A stretch of DNA of 57,670 nucleotides, taken from positions 1 through 57,670 of the forward strand of contig CALVLD010000012.1 in NCBI GenBank assembly GCA_944336475.1. Reading direction: 5' to 3'. The notes below the pieces were generated by a model. That model had not been told where the DNA came from. It worked only from the letters and a program-made list of their open reading frames with translations, and searched no databases. Position numbers and translations under genes: made by a program. The stretch is from an uncultured Clostridia bacterium. GTDB lineage: Bacteria > Bacillota > Clostridia > Christensenellales > CAG-138. This document shows positions 1 to 8,031 of the stretch, one piece after another; the stretch's first letter is position 1; every line of letters begins with the position of its first letter.

Positions 1-77
1 TGCCCCTTTAGGGGTGAAGCCAGTAATGACCCTTCTAGGGTCTGTGCAAACCACCACTTCAGTGGTGGTTATGATTG
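1..77 (+). mobile_element. right end of an IS200/IS605-type element (partial)
   Basis: Three consecutive hairpins are visible: CCCC-TTTA-GGGG near the left edge, GACCC-TTCTA-GGGTC at 29-43, and a 10-bp stem with a 2-nt loop at 49-70 (AACCACCACT / AGTGGTGGTT). This stacked layout resembles the 3' end of IS605-family TnpB elements, where it is part of the omega-RNA scaffold and the right-end transposase site. No tnpA or tnpB is in the window because the element would extend left. The junction falls next to the stop codon of the neighbouring minus-strand gene. The family assignment rests on pattern recognition only. Confidence 0.5.
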
Positions 78-539
78 TCAGGCTCCCCTAAGATTTTTAA
101 TTACTCCTACCGATGCGCCAGCTAAAGCACACATCGCCAGATCTATCAGCAGCCCAATGTTGAGCTCAAAATTTCCGGACAGGATTGAAAACAGTACAAA
201 CGTAAGCAGCATGAATATTGCGCCTCCCGCCATGCCCCACAGCCATGGTCTGTTTTCGCTTCTCTTGACCGTCAGCAATGCAGCAGTAATTGCTGCAAGC
301 ACTTTGATTATCGGATTGATTATAGGTATACTTTCGGCCTTCAGCCACTGCTGTTGAAGCGCAAATGCAAAAGCCACTACCAGAATTATACTGAGCGCCG
401 ACGCTATCACCGCACTTCTCAGTGTGTGCAGAAACATAGGGCTGCCCGAACGGGTTTTGGGAGAACTGTCCCTCATCCATATCCCTCCATAAGATGTATC
501 TGCATAATATCTATTCATCCAAAACAGAAAAATGCCCAC
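78..539 (-). CDS. TIGR04086-type integral membrane protein
   Basis: A 153-residue protein with four hydrophobic segments, at roughly residues 39-61, 70-91, 98-121 and 128-147, after a short polar N-terminus. Size, topology and position next to yajC fit the TIGR04086 family of Firmicute membrane proteins, whose function is not known. It is downstream of yajC on the same strand with about 40 bp between them, so the two are probably co-transcribed from the promoter at 1000-1028. Its stop codon lies directly at the right end of the putative IS element, so the last codons may have been changed by the insertion. Confidence 0.7.
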   Translation of the reverse strand: MGIFLFWMNRYYADTSYGGIWMRDSSPKTRSGSPMFLHTLRSAVIASALSIILVVAFAFALQQQWLKAESIPIINPIIKVLAAITAALLTVKRSENRPWLWGMAGGAIFMLLTFVLFSILSGNFELNIGLLIDLAMCALAGASVGVIKNLRGA

Positions 540-578
540 ACCGGCGAACCGATGCGGACATTCGGATCAAAGTATTAT

Positions 579-956
579 TTACTTAACATCCCTAACTTCA
601 CCGTCAATTGTAGTCTCGACAGGGGCATCCTCAATAGTTGCAATTGCGCCCCTCGCAAAAACAAGGCGAACCTTATCAGGGCCGACGCTGATAGTCACAA
701 CATCATCCCTGATGCTGGTTATAGTGCCATAGATACCGCCGATCGTACGAACCCTGTCACCGGGCTTGATAGAAGCAAGCATATCCTTGACCTTCTTATC
801 ACGCTTGCGCTGAGGGATGACCATCAGTGCAAACATGACAACAATTAGAACGATCATTATTATTAGTGACCAAGAGCTACCCTGCCCATCGCCGGAGGAG
901 CCGGAGCCTCCACAGTCGAGCAAACTTGCGAGCGTTGTGATGCTGAACAAATCCAT
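579..956 (-). CDS. yajC: YajC, Sec translocon accessory subunit
   Basis: A small inner-membrane protein that associates with SecDF in the protein translocase. The start chosen here (MDLFSITT) gives 125 residues, with an AAAGG ribosome site 8 bases upstream; the longer open frame to 1028 would run into the promoter. One transmembrane helix lies at about residues 29-47. It is followed by the basic patch PQRKRDKK and the conserved YajC fold, including KPGDRVRTIGGIYGTI and a second small beta domain. The Gly/Ser-rich stretch before the helix is unremarkable. The TIGR04086 gene follows in the same direction. Confidence 0.93.
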   Translation of the reverse strand: MDLFSITTLASLLDCGGSGSSGDGQGSSWSLIIMIVLIVVMFALMVIPQRKRDKKVKDMLASIKPGDRVRTIGGIYGTITSIRDDVVTISVGPDKVRLVFARGAIATIEDAPVETTIDGEVRDVK

Positions 957-999
957 TTTCAAAACCTTTCGTGTATCGGCATTGCCGTGATCGATGATA

Positions 1000-1028
1000 A
1001 TACTACAATGTCCCGTGGCTTTTGTCAA
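1000..1028 (-). promoter_or_regulatory. sigma-A promoter of yajC
   Basis: Reading the minus strand, TTGACA (1028-1023) and TAGTAT (1005-1000) are separated by exactly 17 bases, 44 bases before the yajC start codon. Confidence 0.75.
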
Positions 1029-1067
1029 GTAAAATCATTGTGATGCCGATATATTTTGTTGGCAATG

Positions 1068-1931
1068 TCAATATCTGTCAAATCCGTACATATGCGAGGT
1101 ATCTATCTCCCCCATCTTCCCGTCAAGCGATGCCATCATGGAGAAGCGTTCTACTTCCGTTTGAAGCCCATTTGGAAGTTCAAAATCGAGAGGCACTGGC
1201 AACGTGTATGAATTAAACCCTAAAGGCAGCAGCATGGCGATGCTTTCTATGACCGATATGCTCTGCCGTGGAAGTACGATTATCTCTGTTGCGCTGAAAG
1301 CATCTCCATCGGCATAGCCTGCACAGTATCCGAAGGATCTGCATACGAGTCGTGCATCACTGCAGGCGTACTCCTCTATCATATCGTTGAAGTAATCGGC
1401 ACGTCTCAGGGAGTACCCCGCATATCCATCCATAAACTCGGCATACTGCCTTACCATTTCGGTGGCGGTCGGTCGCCGTATAGTGTTGTCGGTCATCCGG
1501 TTAAATGAACCAAGCTGTTTGGCTGACATGGTAACGAGTTTTCTCATAATATGGGTTCTGTATCCGAACCGTTCATAAAAAGCCGTATCAAATGGTTGAA
1601 GCACCGATGTTTTGAGCCCGAGAGCCCTCATCCTGTCGAATGCAAACCTGAATACGGTGCTGCATATACCCCGTCCTCGAAGATCGGGAGCAGTGCAAAC
1701 CCCTGCCACGAAGCCAACGGTCGAATCCCCCTCGGGCAGTCTCATATCCATCGGAATGATGTGCATCATTGATACGAGTCTGTCCCCGATAAAAGCCCCA
1801 ACAACATTTTCTGGGTGGGATCTCTTTGAATAATACCAGTCGATAAATTCCTTGCCATCCTCCGGGAAGCATTCAGCCCAAAGCGACTTGGAACCGACGT
1901 ATTCGTCTTTACTGAGCGTACATATACGCAT
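1068..1931 (-). CDS. GNAT-family N-acetyltransferase (Eis-like architecture)
   Basis: A 287-residue protein. The N-terminal half carries the acetyl-CoA binding motif of GNAT enzymes: VCTAPDLRGRGICSTVF near residues 78-94, with the R/Q-x-x-G-x-G core as RGRGIC. A second GNAT-like region and a C-terminal sheet-rich part follow, a length and layout like Eis-type acetyltransferases. The substrate cannot be read from the sequence. It precedes yajC on the same strand but is separated from it by yajC's own promoter. A GAGGAAGG ribosome site lies about 10 bases before the ATG, and a TATAAT-like -10 element is at 1976-1971 with only a weak -35. Confidence 0.8.
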   Translation of the reverse strand: MRICTLSKDEYVGSKSLWAECFPEDGKEFIDWYYSKRSHPENVVGAFIGDRLVSMMHIIPMDMRLPEGDSTVGFVAGVCTAPDLRGRGICSTVFRFAFDRMRALGLKTSVLQPFDTAFYERFGYRTHIMRKLVTMSAKQLGSFNRMTDNTIRRPTATEMVRQYAEFMDGYAGYSLRRADYFNDMIEEYACSDARLVCRSFGYCAGYADGDAFSATEIIVLPRQSISVIESIAMLLPLGFNSYTLPVPLDFELPNGLQTEVERFSMMASLDGKMGEIDTSHMYGFDRY

Positions 1932-2118
1932 TGGCGTCCAACCTTCCTCTCGGCTCGGCGATACACCGGCATTATAGCACTATATCGGAGATAAATAAAG
2001 CGGTCGTAGGTTTTACAGAATTTTTAATATGTTCAAAGTTGTCCTGTTGACCTACGCAGGATTTTTCACAAGCGCATAGAATAGTGTTAGCATTCGATCT
2101 GAGGCGGGGTATATATAC

Positions 2119-3897
2119 TTGGCTTTCCCTGAGGCTTGGCTGCATGAACTGCTTAATAGGAACGACATTGTTTCGGTCATCTCCGAGTATGTTCAGCTTT
2201 CTCCGAAAGGCGGTCGTCTCTGGGGCAAATGCCCATTTCACAGTGAACGCAATCCCTCTTTCACAGTGACACCTGATAAACAGCTATATCATTGTTTCTC
2301 CTGCAAATCAGGCGGAAGTGTGATACAGTTTATTATGCAGGCAGAGAGTCTATCCTACGGGGAAGCTGTACGTCATCTTGCTCAGCGCGTAAATATGGAC
2401 ATGCCGGAGGAGATCGATGACAGCAGGCTGCTTGCACAGAAGCGCCTCAAGGAACGCATTTATGCCGCAAACAGAGAAGCTGCATTGTTCTATCACAATA
2501 TATTGCTTTCCCCATCTGGTGCTTCGGCACAGAACTACCTTGCTCAGCGTGGTGTTGACGTTAAGACCGCCGTTCGCTTTGGTCTGGGATATTCGCCTGA
2601 TGAGTGGGATGCTCTATACCGCCATCTGTTGGAAAAAGGTTTTTCCCGTGATGAGATGATGCTTGCAGGACTCGTCGCTGCAGGGCGCAAGGATACAGGT
2701 AGAACATTTGATTTTTTCCGAAACCGGCTTATGTTCCCCGTTATTTCAGCTTCGGGAAAAGTGATCGCATTCGGAGGCAGGGTCATTGGGAATGCCGAGC
2801 CCAAGTACCTGAACACGGGTGATACCCCCGTTTACAATAAAAGAGACAACATCTATGCCATAAATCTCATCAAGGGTGCCGGCTTTGGTGATTTAATAAT
2901 GGTAGAGGGCTATATGGATGTCGTCAGCCTTCATCAGTCAGGTATTGGCAATGCTGTGGCTTCGCTCGGAACCGCACTGACTTCACGGCAGGCACAGCTT
3001 TTGAAGCGTTTTGTACCCCGTGTGTATTATGCCTATGACGGCGATGATGCCGGGCAAAAAGCAATGCTTCGAGGGGTTGACGTGCTTATGTCAGCCGGTG
3101 TTGAACCGCGTGTTATTATGATCCCCGGGAATCTGGACCCTGACGACTATGTGCGCAGATTCGGTGCTGACGGATTTATTGCCCTTAAAGACTCATCCAT
3201 AACCGCTACGAGATTTAAGATCGAACGCATTGCTGCCGAAAGCGGTTTGGATTCTCCCGATGGTCGTGAAAGTTTTGCAAGGCGAGCGTGCGCCCTGCTT
3301 GCAAAGTTGGAGCCTGTCGAGCGTGAACGCTATGTTGGGGTCATAGCTGAGATGAGTGGTCTGCCTGTTATTACCATAAAGCAGCAATGCAACATAAGGA
3401 GCGTCGGTGACTATGAGCCCACCAATACGTTTAGGCGTCTAGGGTACAGATCCCCACGTTCAGACAGCGCTCGTGAGAAGAGTGAGCGAATGCTTGCAGC
3501 CTGTATAATGAAGTCTACTGCCGCAGCACAGGCGGTACGGAGGCTGCCCGATTTCTCGCTCGACATCTTTACCGATGCGTCTCTGCGCAGCTTTTGTGCA
3601 AAGCTGTTTGATGAACAGCGACGTTTGGAGGACGTGGACATAGGTCTGTTGATAGCCGAGCTTGCCGAAAGCGGCTCTGCCGATTCACCTTCGGCTGCGT
3701 ACCAGCTATGCGGTGACATAATAGAGCCCTTGCAGACGGCTTCGGATATAATCCGGCAGTTGAAGCATTCGGATACCGATGCAAGGATAAGGGAGCTTCA
3801 AGAGGCTATTGTTTCCGAGCAAGATACCGATAAGCGTGAGGAGCTCAATCGTGAGTTGGTAAGACTCATGCGTGACCTCGGCAAGCGCAGCGGTTAG
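2119..3897 (+). CDS. dnaG: DNA primase DnaG
   Basis: Synthesises RNA primers for the replisome. The 592 residues show the family layout. An N-terminal CHC2 zinc finger has C38, H41, C59 and C62. The catalytic core follows. The TOPRIM motif VEGYMDVV lies near residue 262, with the metal-binding DGDDAG downstream. The C-terminal part would contact the helicase. The start is a TTG with GAGGCGGGG about 10 bases upstream; no ATG fits because the N-terminal [19 protein letters not shown] block is conserved. rpoD follows after 32 bp, the classic dnaG-rpoD operon of Firmicutes. No good sigma-A promoter was found in the 187-bp gap upstream. Confidence 0.97.
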   Translation: MAFPEAWLHELLNRNDIVSVISEYVQLSPKGGRLWGKCPFHSERNPSFTVTPDKQLYHCFSCKSGGSVIQFIMQAESLSYGEAVRHLAQRVNMDMPEEIDDSRLLAQKRLKERIYAANREAALFYHNILLSPSGASAQNYLAQRGVDVKTAVRFGLGYSPDEWDALYRHLLEKGFSRDEMMLAGLVAAGRKDTGRTFDFFRNRLMFPVISASGKVIAFGGRVIGNAEPKYLNTGDTPVYNKRDNIYAINLIKGAGFGDLIMVEGYMDVVSLHQSGIGNAVASLGTALTSRQAQLLKRFVPRVYYAYDGDDAGQKAMLRGVDVLMSAGVEPRVIMIPGNLDPDDYVRRFGADGFIALKDSSITATRFKIERIAAESGLDSPDGRESFARRACALLAKLEPVERERYVGVIAEMSGLPVITIKQQCNIRSVGDYEPTNTFRRLGYRSPRSDSAREKSERMLAACIMKSTAAAQAVRRLPDFSLDIFTDASLRSFCAKLFDEQRRLEDVDIGLLIAELAESGSADSPSAAYQLCGDIIEPLQTASDIIRQLKHSDTDARIRELQEAIVSEQDTDKREELNRELVRLMRDLGKRSG

Positions 3898-3929
3898 CAT
3901 CAAGAATACCAAGGAGGTTTGCATATACC

Positions 3930-5210
3930 ATGGAAGAAAGCGAAAAAAATCCCCTTCAGAGAGTTGATGAGCTCATTGAAAGGAACAAAGATAAGGGTGT
4001 TATGACCTATAAGGAGGTCATGGACACCTTTGAGGATGTTCAGCTTGCGCCTGAGCAGATTGAGACGCTTTATGATCGCTTTGAGGCGGCGAATATTGAC
4101 GTCGTTGAGGATATCGAGGTCCCAGAAAGTGTCGAGAAGGTCATTGAGGAGATCGCCGCAGAAAACCCTGCGGCCGCGGATACGATTGCCATCGATGATC
4201 CCGTGAGGATGTATCTTAAGGAGATTGGACGAGTTCCGCTCCTCACCGGCGATGAGGAGGTCTCTATTGCCACACGTATGTCTGAGGGCAAGCCCGCCGA
4301 AGCTGCCATAATCAAATTTGTAAAGGCAAATACCGGCAAGGATTACGAGGATTACAAGCTCGCCATACTCGGCCTTGCCGAGGAGAAGTTGGGGGGTAAT
4401 TTCAGAGATTGCACATATGCCATCGATGCTCTTGCAACGACGGAGTATGCAATCGATCAGTCCCTTATCGATGTCGCGGATGACGGCCAGTGTGCAAAAA
4501 GTCAGCTTGCAGAAGCAAATCTTCGTCTTGTTGTCAGCGTTGCAAAGCGATATGTGGGCCGTGGAATGCTCTTCCTCGACCTAATTCAAGAGGGGAATCT
4601 CGGCCTTATAAAGGCCGTTGAAAAGTTCGATTATCGTAAGGGTTACAAGTTCTCGACCTACGCAACATGGTGGATACGTCAGGCGATCACCCGGGCTATC
4701 GCCGATCAGGCTCGGACCATCCGCATACCTGTGCATATGGTTGAGACCATCAACAAGCTCGTGCGTGTAAACCGTCAGCTCCTTCAGGAGCTTGGTCGTG
4801 AGCCTCGTCCTGAGGAAATCGCCGCTGAGATGGGCATAAGCGAGGAAAAGGTGCGTGAGGTCATAAAGGTCGCACAGGAGCCTGTGTCGCTTGAAACCCC
4901 CATCGGTGAGGAGGAGGATTCTCACCTTGGCGATTTCATACCCGACGACGATGCGCCCGCTCCGGAAAACATGGCATCGTCCGCCATGCTGCAGGCCCAC
5001 CTTGAAGAGGTGTTGAGCACACTCACACCCCGTGAGGAAAGAGTGCTGCGTCTTCGCTTTGGTCTTGATGACGGTAAGACAAGGACGCTTGAGGATGTAG
5101 GTAAGGTGTTCAATGTTACCCGTGAGCGCATCCGCCAGATAGAGGCAAAGGCGCTGAGGAAGCTGCGCCACCCAAGCCGCAGCAAGCGTCTGCGTGATTT
5201 TCTTGATTGA
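3930..5210 (+). CDS. rpoD: RNA polymerase housekeeping sigma factor RpoD (SigA)
   Basis: Primary sigma factor of 426 residues. Visible parts are: region 1.1 (residues 1-60); region 1.2 with [11 protein letters not shown] (about 91-100); region 2 with [34 protein letters not shown] and the -10 reading segment [15 protein letters not shown]; region 3; and region 4.2 with [16 protein letters not shown]. Between regions 1.2 and 2.1 there is an extra segment of about 68 residues (121-188) that is absent from Bacillus SigA. A strong AAGGAGG site precedes the ATG. It is co-transcribed with dnaG and ends in a hairpin terminator. Confidence 0.97.
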   Translation: MEESEKNPLQRVDELIERNKDKGVMTYKEVMDTFEDVQLAPEQIETLYDRFEAANIDVVEDIEVPESVEKVIEEIAAENPAAADTIAIDDPVRMYLKEIGRVPLLTGDEEVSIATRMSEGKPAEAAIIKFVKANTGKDYEDYKLAILGLAEEKLGGNFRDCTYAIDALATTEYAIDQSLIDVADDGQCAKSQLAEANLRLVVSVAKRYVGRGMLFLDLIQEGNLGLIKAVEKFDYRKGYKFSTYATWWIRQAITRAIADQARTIRIPVHMVETINKLVRVNRQLLQELGREPRPEEIAAEMGISEEKVREVIKVAQEPVSLETPIGEEEDSHLGDFIPDDDAPAPENMASSAMLQAHLEEVLSTLTPREERVLRLRFGLDDGKTRTLEDVGKVFNVTRERIRQIEAKALRKLRHPSRSKRLRDFLD

Positions 5211-5217
5211 TCTACTT

Positions 5218-5257
5218 AAAACGGCCGCCCCATTCCAAACGGAGGCAGCCGTTTTTT
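5218..5257 (+). terminator. terminator after rpoD
   Basis: An inverted repeat, AAAACGGCcGCC / GGCaGCCGTTTT with one mismatch, is followed by a run of six T. It lies between the convergent rpoD and leuS genes, but the T-run favours the plus strand. Confidence 0.85.
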
Positions 5258-5272
5258 ATTGGTCGTCCGGCG

Positions 5273-7678
5273 TCACACGACAACTACATTGACGATATTT
5301 TTAATGGCGATGAATTTCTTGACCGTCTTGCCCTCATGCCACGGGGCAAACTCCGGGTTCTCAAGCACAAGCCTTTCCAGCTCATCGTCGGAGAGTCCAA
5401 CGGGTACCCTCATTCTGCCACGCAGCCTTCCGTTGAACTGAATACCCAGCTCCACGGTGTCCTCAACAAGCGCAGAATCATCCCACTTAGGCCAGGAGCT
5501 CTCATAGATGGGCTTGAATCCCAGTCGTTCATTCATCTCCTCTGCGATATGCGGTGCAAACGGATCGAGCAGTATAAGCAGTGTATGTAGCTCATCACGT
5601 GTTATGCTCCCGTTAGCATATATATCGTTTACAAAGCTCATCATTGCGGAAATCGCTGTATTGAACTTCATACGCTCGATATCCTCTGTCACCTTTTTGA
5701 TACAGGCATGCAGCGCACGACGCATCTCCTTTCGCTCTCCCTCCCCGTCTACCATTTCCAGCAAACGCCAGACACGGTCAAGGAAACGGCGGCACCCCAT
5801 CACACCCGTGGTGCTCCACGGTATAGTCTGATCGAATGCGCCTATGAACATCTCATATGTACGAACGGTGTCAGCTCCGAGGGATTCACACAGGCTGTCC
5901 GGATTGATGACATTGTTGAAGCTCTTGGACATCTTGCGGCCATCCTCGGCAAGTATCATACCGTGACTCGTGCGCTTGCTGTACGGCTCTGGGCATCCGA
6001 CAATGCCAATGTCATAAAGGAATTTATGCCAAAATCTGGAGTACAGCAGGTGCAGCGTCGTATGCTCCATTCCGCCATTGTACCAATCAACGGGAAGCCA
6101 GTAGTCAAGCGCCTCTCTCGAGGCAAGGCACTTGTCGTTGTGGGGATCGCAATAGCGCATATAGTACCATGACGACCCTGCCCAGTTGGGCATTGTGTCG
6201 ATCTCTCTCTCGGCCGGTGCACCGCATTTAGGGCAGGTTGTATTTATCCACTCCGTTGCACGCGAAAGCGCCGAGGAACCATCATCAGCCGGCTTATAAT
6301 CTGCCATCTCGGGCAGTGTGAGTGGAAGCTCCTCCTCCGGGATGGGAGTCCATCCGCAATGCTCGCAGTAGACAAGGGGGATCGGCTCACCCCAGTAGCG
6401 CTGGCGGGAGAACAACCAGTCACGCAGCTTGAAGTTTGTCTTTTTCCTGCCTATGCCCTTCTGCTCCAACCACTCGGTAACGTTCTTTTTTGCCTCCTCG
6501 ACCTGCATGCCGTTAATAAAGCCGGAGTTCACCATTGTGCCTGTCTCACAGTCGGTGTACGCTTTCTTTGATATGTCACCGCCTGCCACAACCTCTATTA
6601 TTGGGAGGTTAAACTTTGTTGCAAACTCATAGTCACGGGTGTCATGTGCGGGAACAGCCATGATAGCTCCCGTACCATAGCTCATAAGCACATAGTCTGA
6701 AACCCAGACGGGGATAGGCTTATCCGTGCAGGGATTGATAGCATAAATGCCTTCAAGGGGTACTCCTGTCTTTTCTTTTGCAAGCTCGGAACGCTCAAAG
6801 TCGCTCTTGTGCGCCGCTTGTTCACGGTATGCAAGCACATCTTCAATATTGGTGATCCTGTCATTGAGCGTGTCGATAAGTGGATGCTCGGGAGAAACCA
6901 CCATGTAGGTTGCGCCGAACATTGTATCCGGACGAGTCGTATATATCTTCAAGCCTTCGGGATACCCGTCTATTGCAAACGTTGCCTCTGCGCCGATACT
7001 CCTGCCGATCCAGTTGCGCTGTGATGTTTTGATGCGCTCAGCAAAGTCAACCTGATCGAGATCGTCGATAAGCCTGTCGGCGTATTCGGTTATCTTAAGC
7101 ATCCACTGGCTGCGCTTCATGCGGACGACCGGCGCACCGCAGCGTTCACATGTGCCGTCGATGACCTCCTCATTGGCAAGACCAACCTTGCATGAGGTGC
7201 AGAAGTTGATTGGGAGCTCCGCCTTATACGCAAGCCCCTTCTCGTAGAGTTTTAGGAATATCCACTGCGTCCACTTGTAGTAGCTTGGGTCGGAGGTGGA
7301 TACTTCCCTTGAGTAATCGAAGCTCAATCCGAGCGTGCGCATCTGACGACGGTACACGGATATGTTCCGCTCTGTAACAAGCCTCGGATGTTCACCCGTC
7401 TTAATTGCATAGTTCTCTGTTGGAAGACCAAAGCTATCGTATCCTATCGGAAACAGCACATTATATCCCTCGAGTCTCTTTTTACGGGCAATGACGTCAA
7501 GAGCTGTATACGGACGAGGGTGCCCAACGTGGAGACCTGCACCTGACGGAAAGGGAAACTCTATCAGTGCATAGTATTTGGGCAACGAATAATCATCCTT
7601 TGCCTCAAAGCAATGGGCTTCATCCCATGTGTGCTGCCATTTCTTCTCAATGGCTATGTGGTCGTATTTATCAGCCAC
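5273..7678 (-). CDS. leuS: leucyl-tRNA synthetase
   Basis: Class I aminoacyl-tRNA synthetase charging tRNA-Leu. The 801 residues contain the HIGH-type motif HVGHPRPYT near residue 51, the editing (CP1) domain with the T-rich site YTTRPDTMFGATY, a zinc-binding insertion with CxxC pairs (CEHCGW, CPKCGA), and the KMSKS loop DGRKMSKSFNN. The C-terminus has the usual anticodon-binding domain. Expression should respond to tRNA-Leu charging through the T-box leader just upstream. A GAAAGGAG ribosome site precedes the ATG. Confidence 0.97.
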   Translation of the reverse strand: MADKYDHIAIEKKWQHTWDEAHCFEAKDDYSLPKYYALIEFPFPSGAGLHVGHPRPYTALDVIARKKRLEGYNVLFPIGYDSFGLPTENYAIKTGEHPRLVTERNISVYRRQMRTLGLSFDYSREVSTSDPSYYKWTQWIFLKLYEKGLAYKAELPINFCTSCKVGLANEEVIDGTCERCGAPVVRMKRSQWMLKITEYADRLIDDLDQVDFAERIKTSQRNWIGRSIGAEATFAIDGYPEGLKIYTTRPDTMFGATYMVVSPEHPLIDTLNDRITNIEDVLAYREQAAHKSDFERSELAKEKTGVPLEGIYAINPCTDKPIPVWVSDYVLMSYGTGAIMAVPAHDTRDYEFATKFNLPIIEVVAGGDISKKAYTDCETGTMVNSGFINGMQVEEAKKNVTEWLEQKGIGRKKTNFKLRDWLFSRQRYWGEPIPLVYCEHCGWTPIPEEELPLTLPEMADYKPADDGSSALSRATEWINTTCPKCGAPAEREIDTMPNWAGSSWYYMRYCDPHNDKCLASREALDYWLPVDWYNGGMEHTTLHLLYSRFWHKFLYDIGIVGCPEPYSKRTSHGMILAEDGRKMSKSFNNVINPDSLCESLGADTVRTYEMFIGAFDQTIPWSTTGVMGCRRFLDRVWRLLEMVDGEGERKEMRRALHACIKKVTEDIERMKFNTAISAMMSFVNDIYANGSITRDELHTLLILLDPFAPHIAEEMNERLGFKPIYESSWPKWDDSALVEDTVELGIQFNGRLRGRMRVPVGLSDDELERLVLENPEFAPWHEGKTVKKFIAIKNIVNVVVV

Positions 7679-7694
7679 AGTTAAATCTCCTTTC

Positions 7695-7947
7695 AGAAAA
7701 ATAAAAACTCCGCCCCCAAGATGGAGACGAAGGAACGTACAGACCTCCGCGGTACCACTCCGATTGAAGAGTACGAATATGTACTCGACCGCTTAACTCC
7801 TTTAACGCAGGATTGCGTCAACGCCTAATGCATACTTCAGCGCCGCAGCTCCACAGCGAGCTTCCCCCACCACACTGACCGCCTCGCACCTGTCGGCGAC
7901 TCTCTTTACAGCTAAACGGGGTACTGTTCTGCTTCACAGCTTTCATC
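7695..7947 (-). promoter_or_regulatory. T-box riboswitch leader of leuS
   Basis: Read on the minus strand, the leader contains the T-box signature GTGGTACCGCGG (7759-7748), the sequence that pairs with the tRNA acceptor end. It is followed by a CTCC/GGAG stem with a T-run (about 7726-7701) as terminator. Stem I features include AGAGAG and GGTG in the apical part. In the specifier region, ACAG-TA-CCCC on the 5' side faces GGGG-GAAGCTCG-CTGT on the 3' side. This places the leucine codon CTC (7860-7858) in the internal loop. The specifier assignment is my inference from pairing; the T-box identity is secure. Confidence 0.9.
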
Positions 7948-7953
7948 TGCAGT

Positions 7954-7982
7954 ATTTTACTTCAGCTAAAGCCCTTTGTCAA
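7954..7982 (-). promoter_or_regulatory. sigma-A promoter of the leuS T-box transcript
   Basis: On the minus strand, TTGACA (7982-7977) and TAAAAT (7959-7954) are 17 bases apart. This fits a transcript starting near 7947 that includes the whole T-box leader. Confidence 0.85.
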
Positions 7983-7983
7983 G

Positions 7984-8010
7984 CAAAAAATAGGAGACCC
8001 GAAGGTCTCC
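7984..8010 (-). terminator. terminator of the dockerin metallopeptidase gene
   Basis: A perfect 7-bp stem GGAGACC / GGTCTCC with a UUCG tetraloop is followed by TATTTTTTGC on the minus strand. It sits directly against the -35 box of the leuS promoter. Confidence 0.92.
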
Positions 8011-8031
8011 GAAATTTTAGACCGGCTGCTG

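Noticed and set aside
1022..1216. A 64-codon plus-strand frame between yajC and the acetyltransferase gene.
   Set aside because: It overlaps the yajC promoter and the end of a well-supported gene on the other strand and has no domain signal.
2041..2118. A TTGACC at about 2047 as the dnaG promoter.
   Set aside because: The nearest -10-like sequence (TAGAAT) is about 24 bases away, too far for sigma-A.
4581..5171. A 196-codon open frame opposite rpoD.
   Set aside because: It is antisense to strongly conserved sigma factor regions 2 to 4; a shadow.
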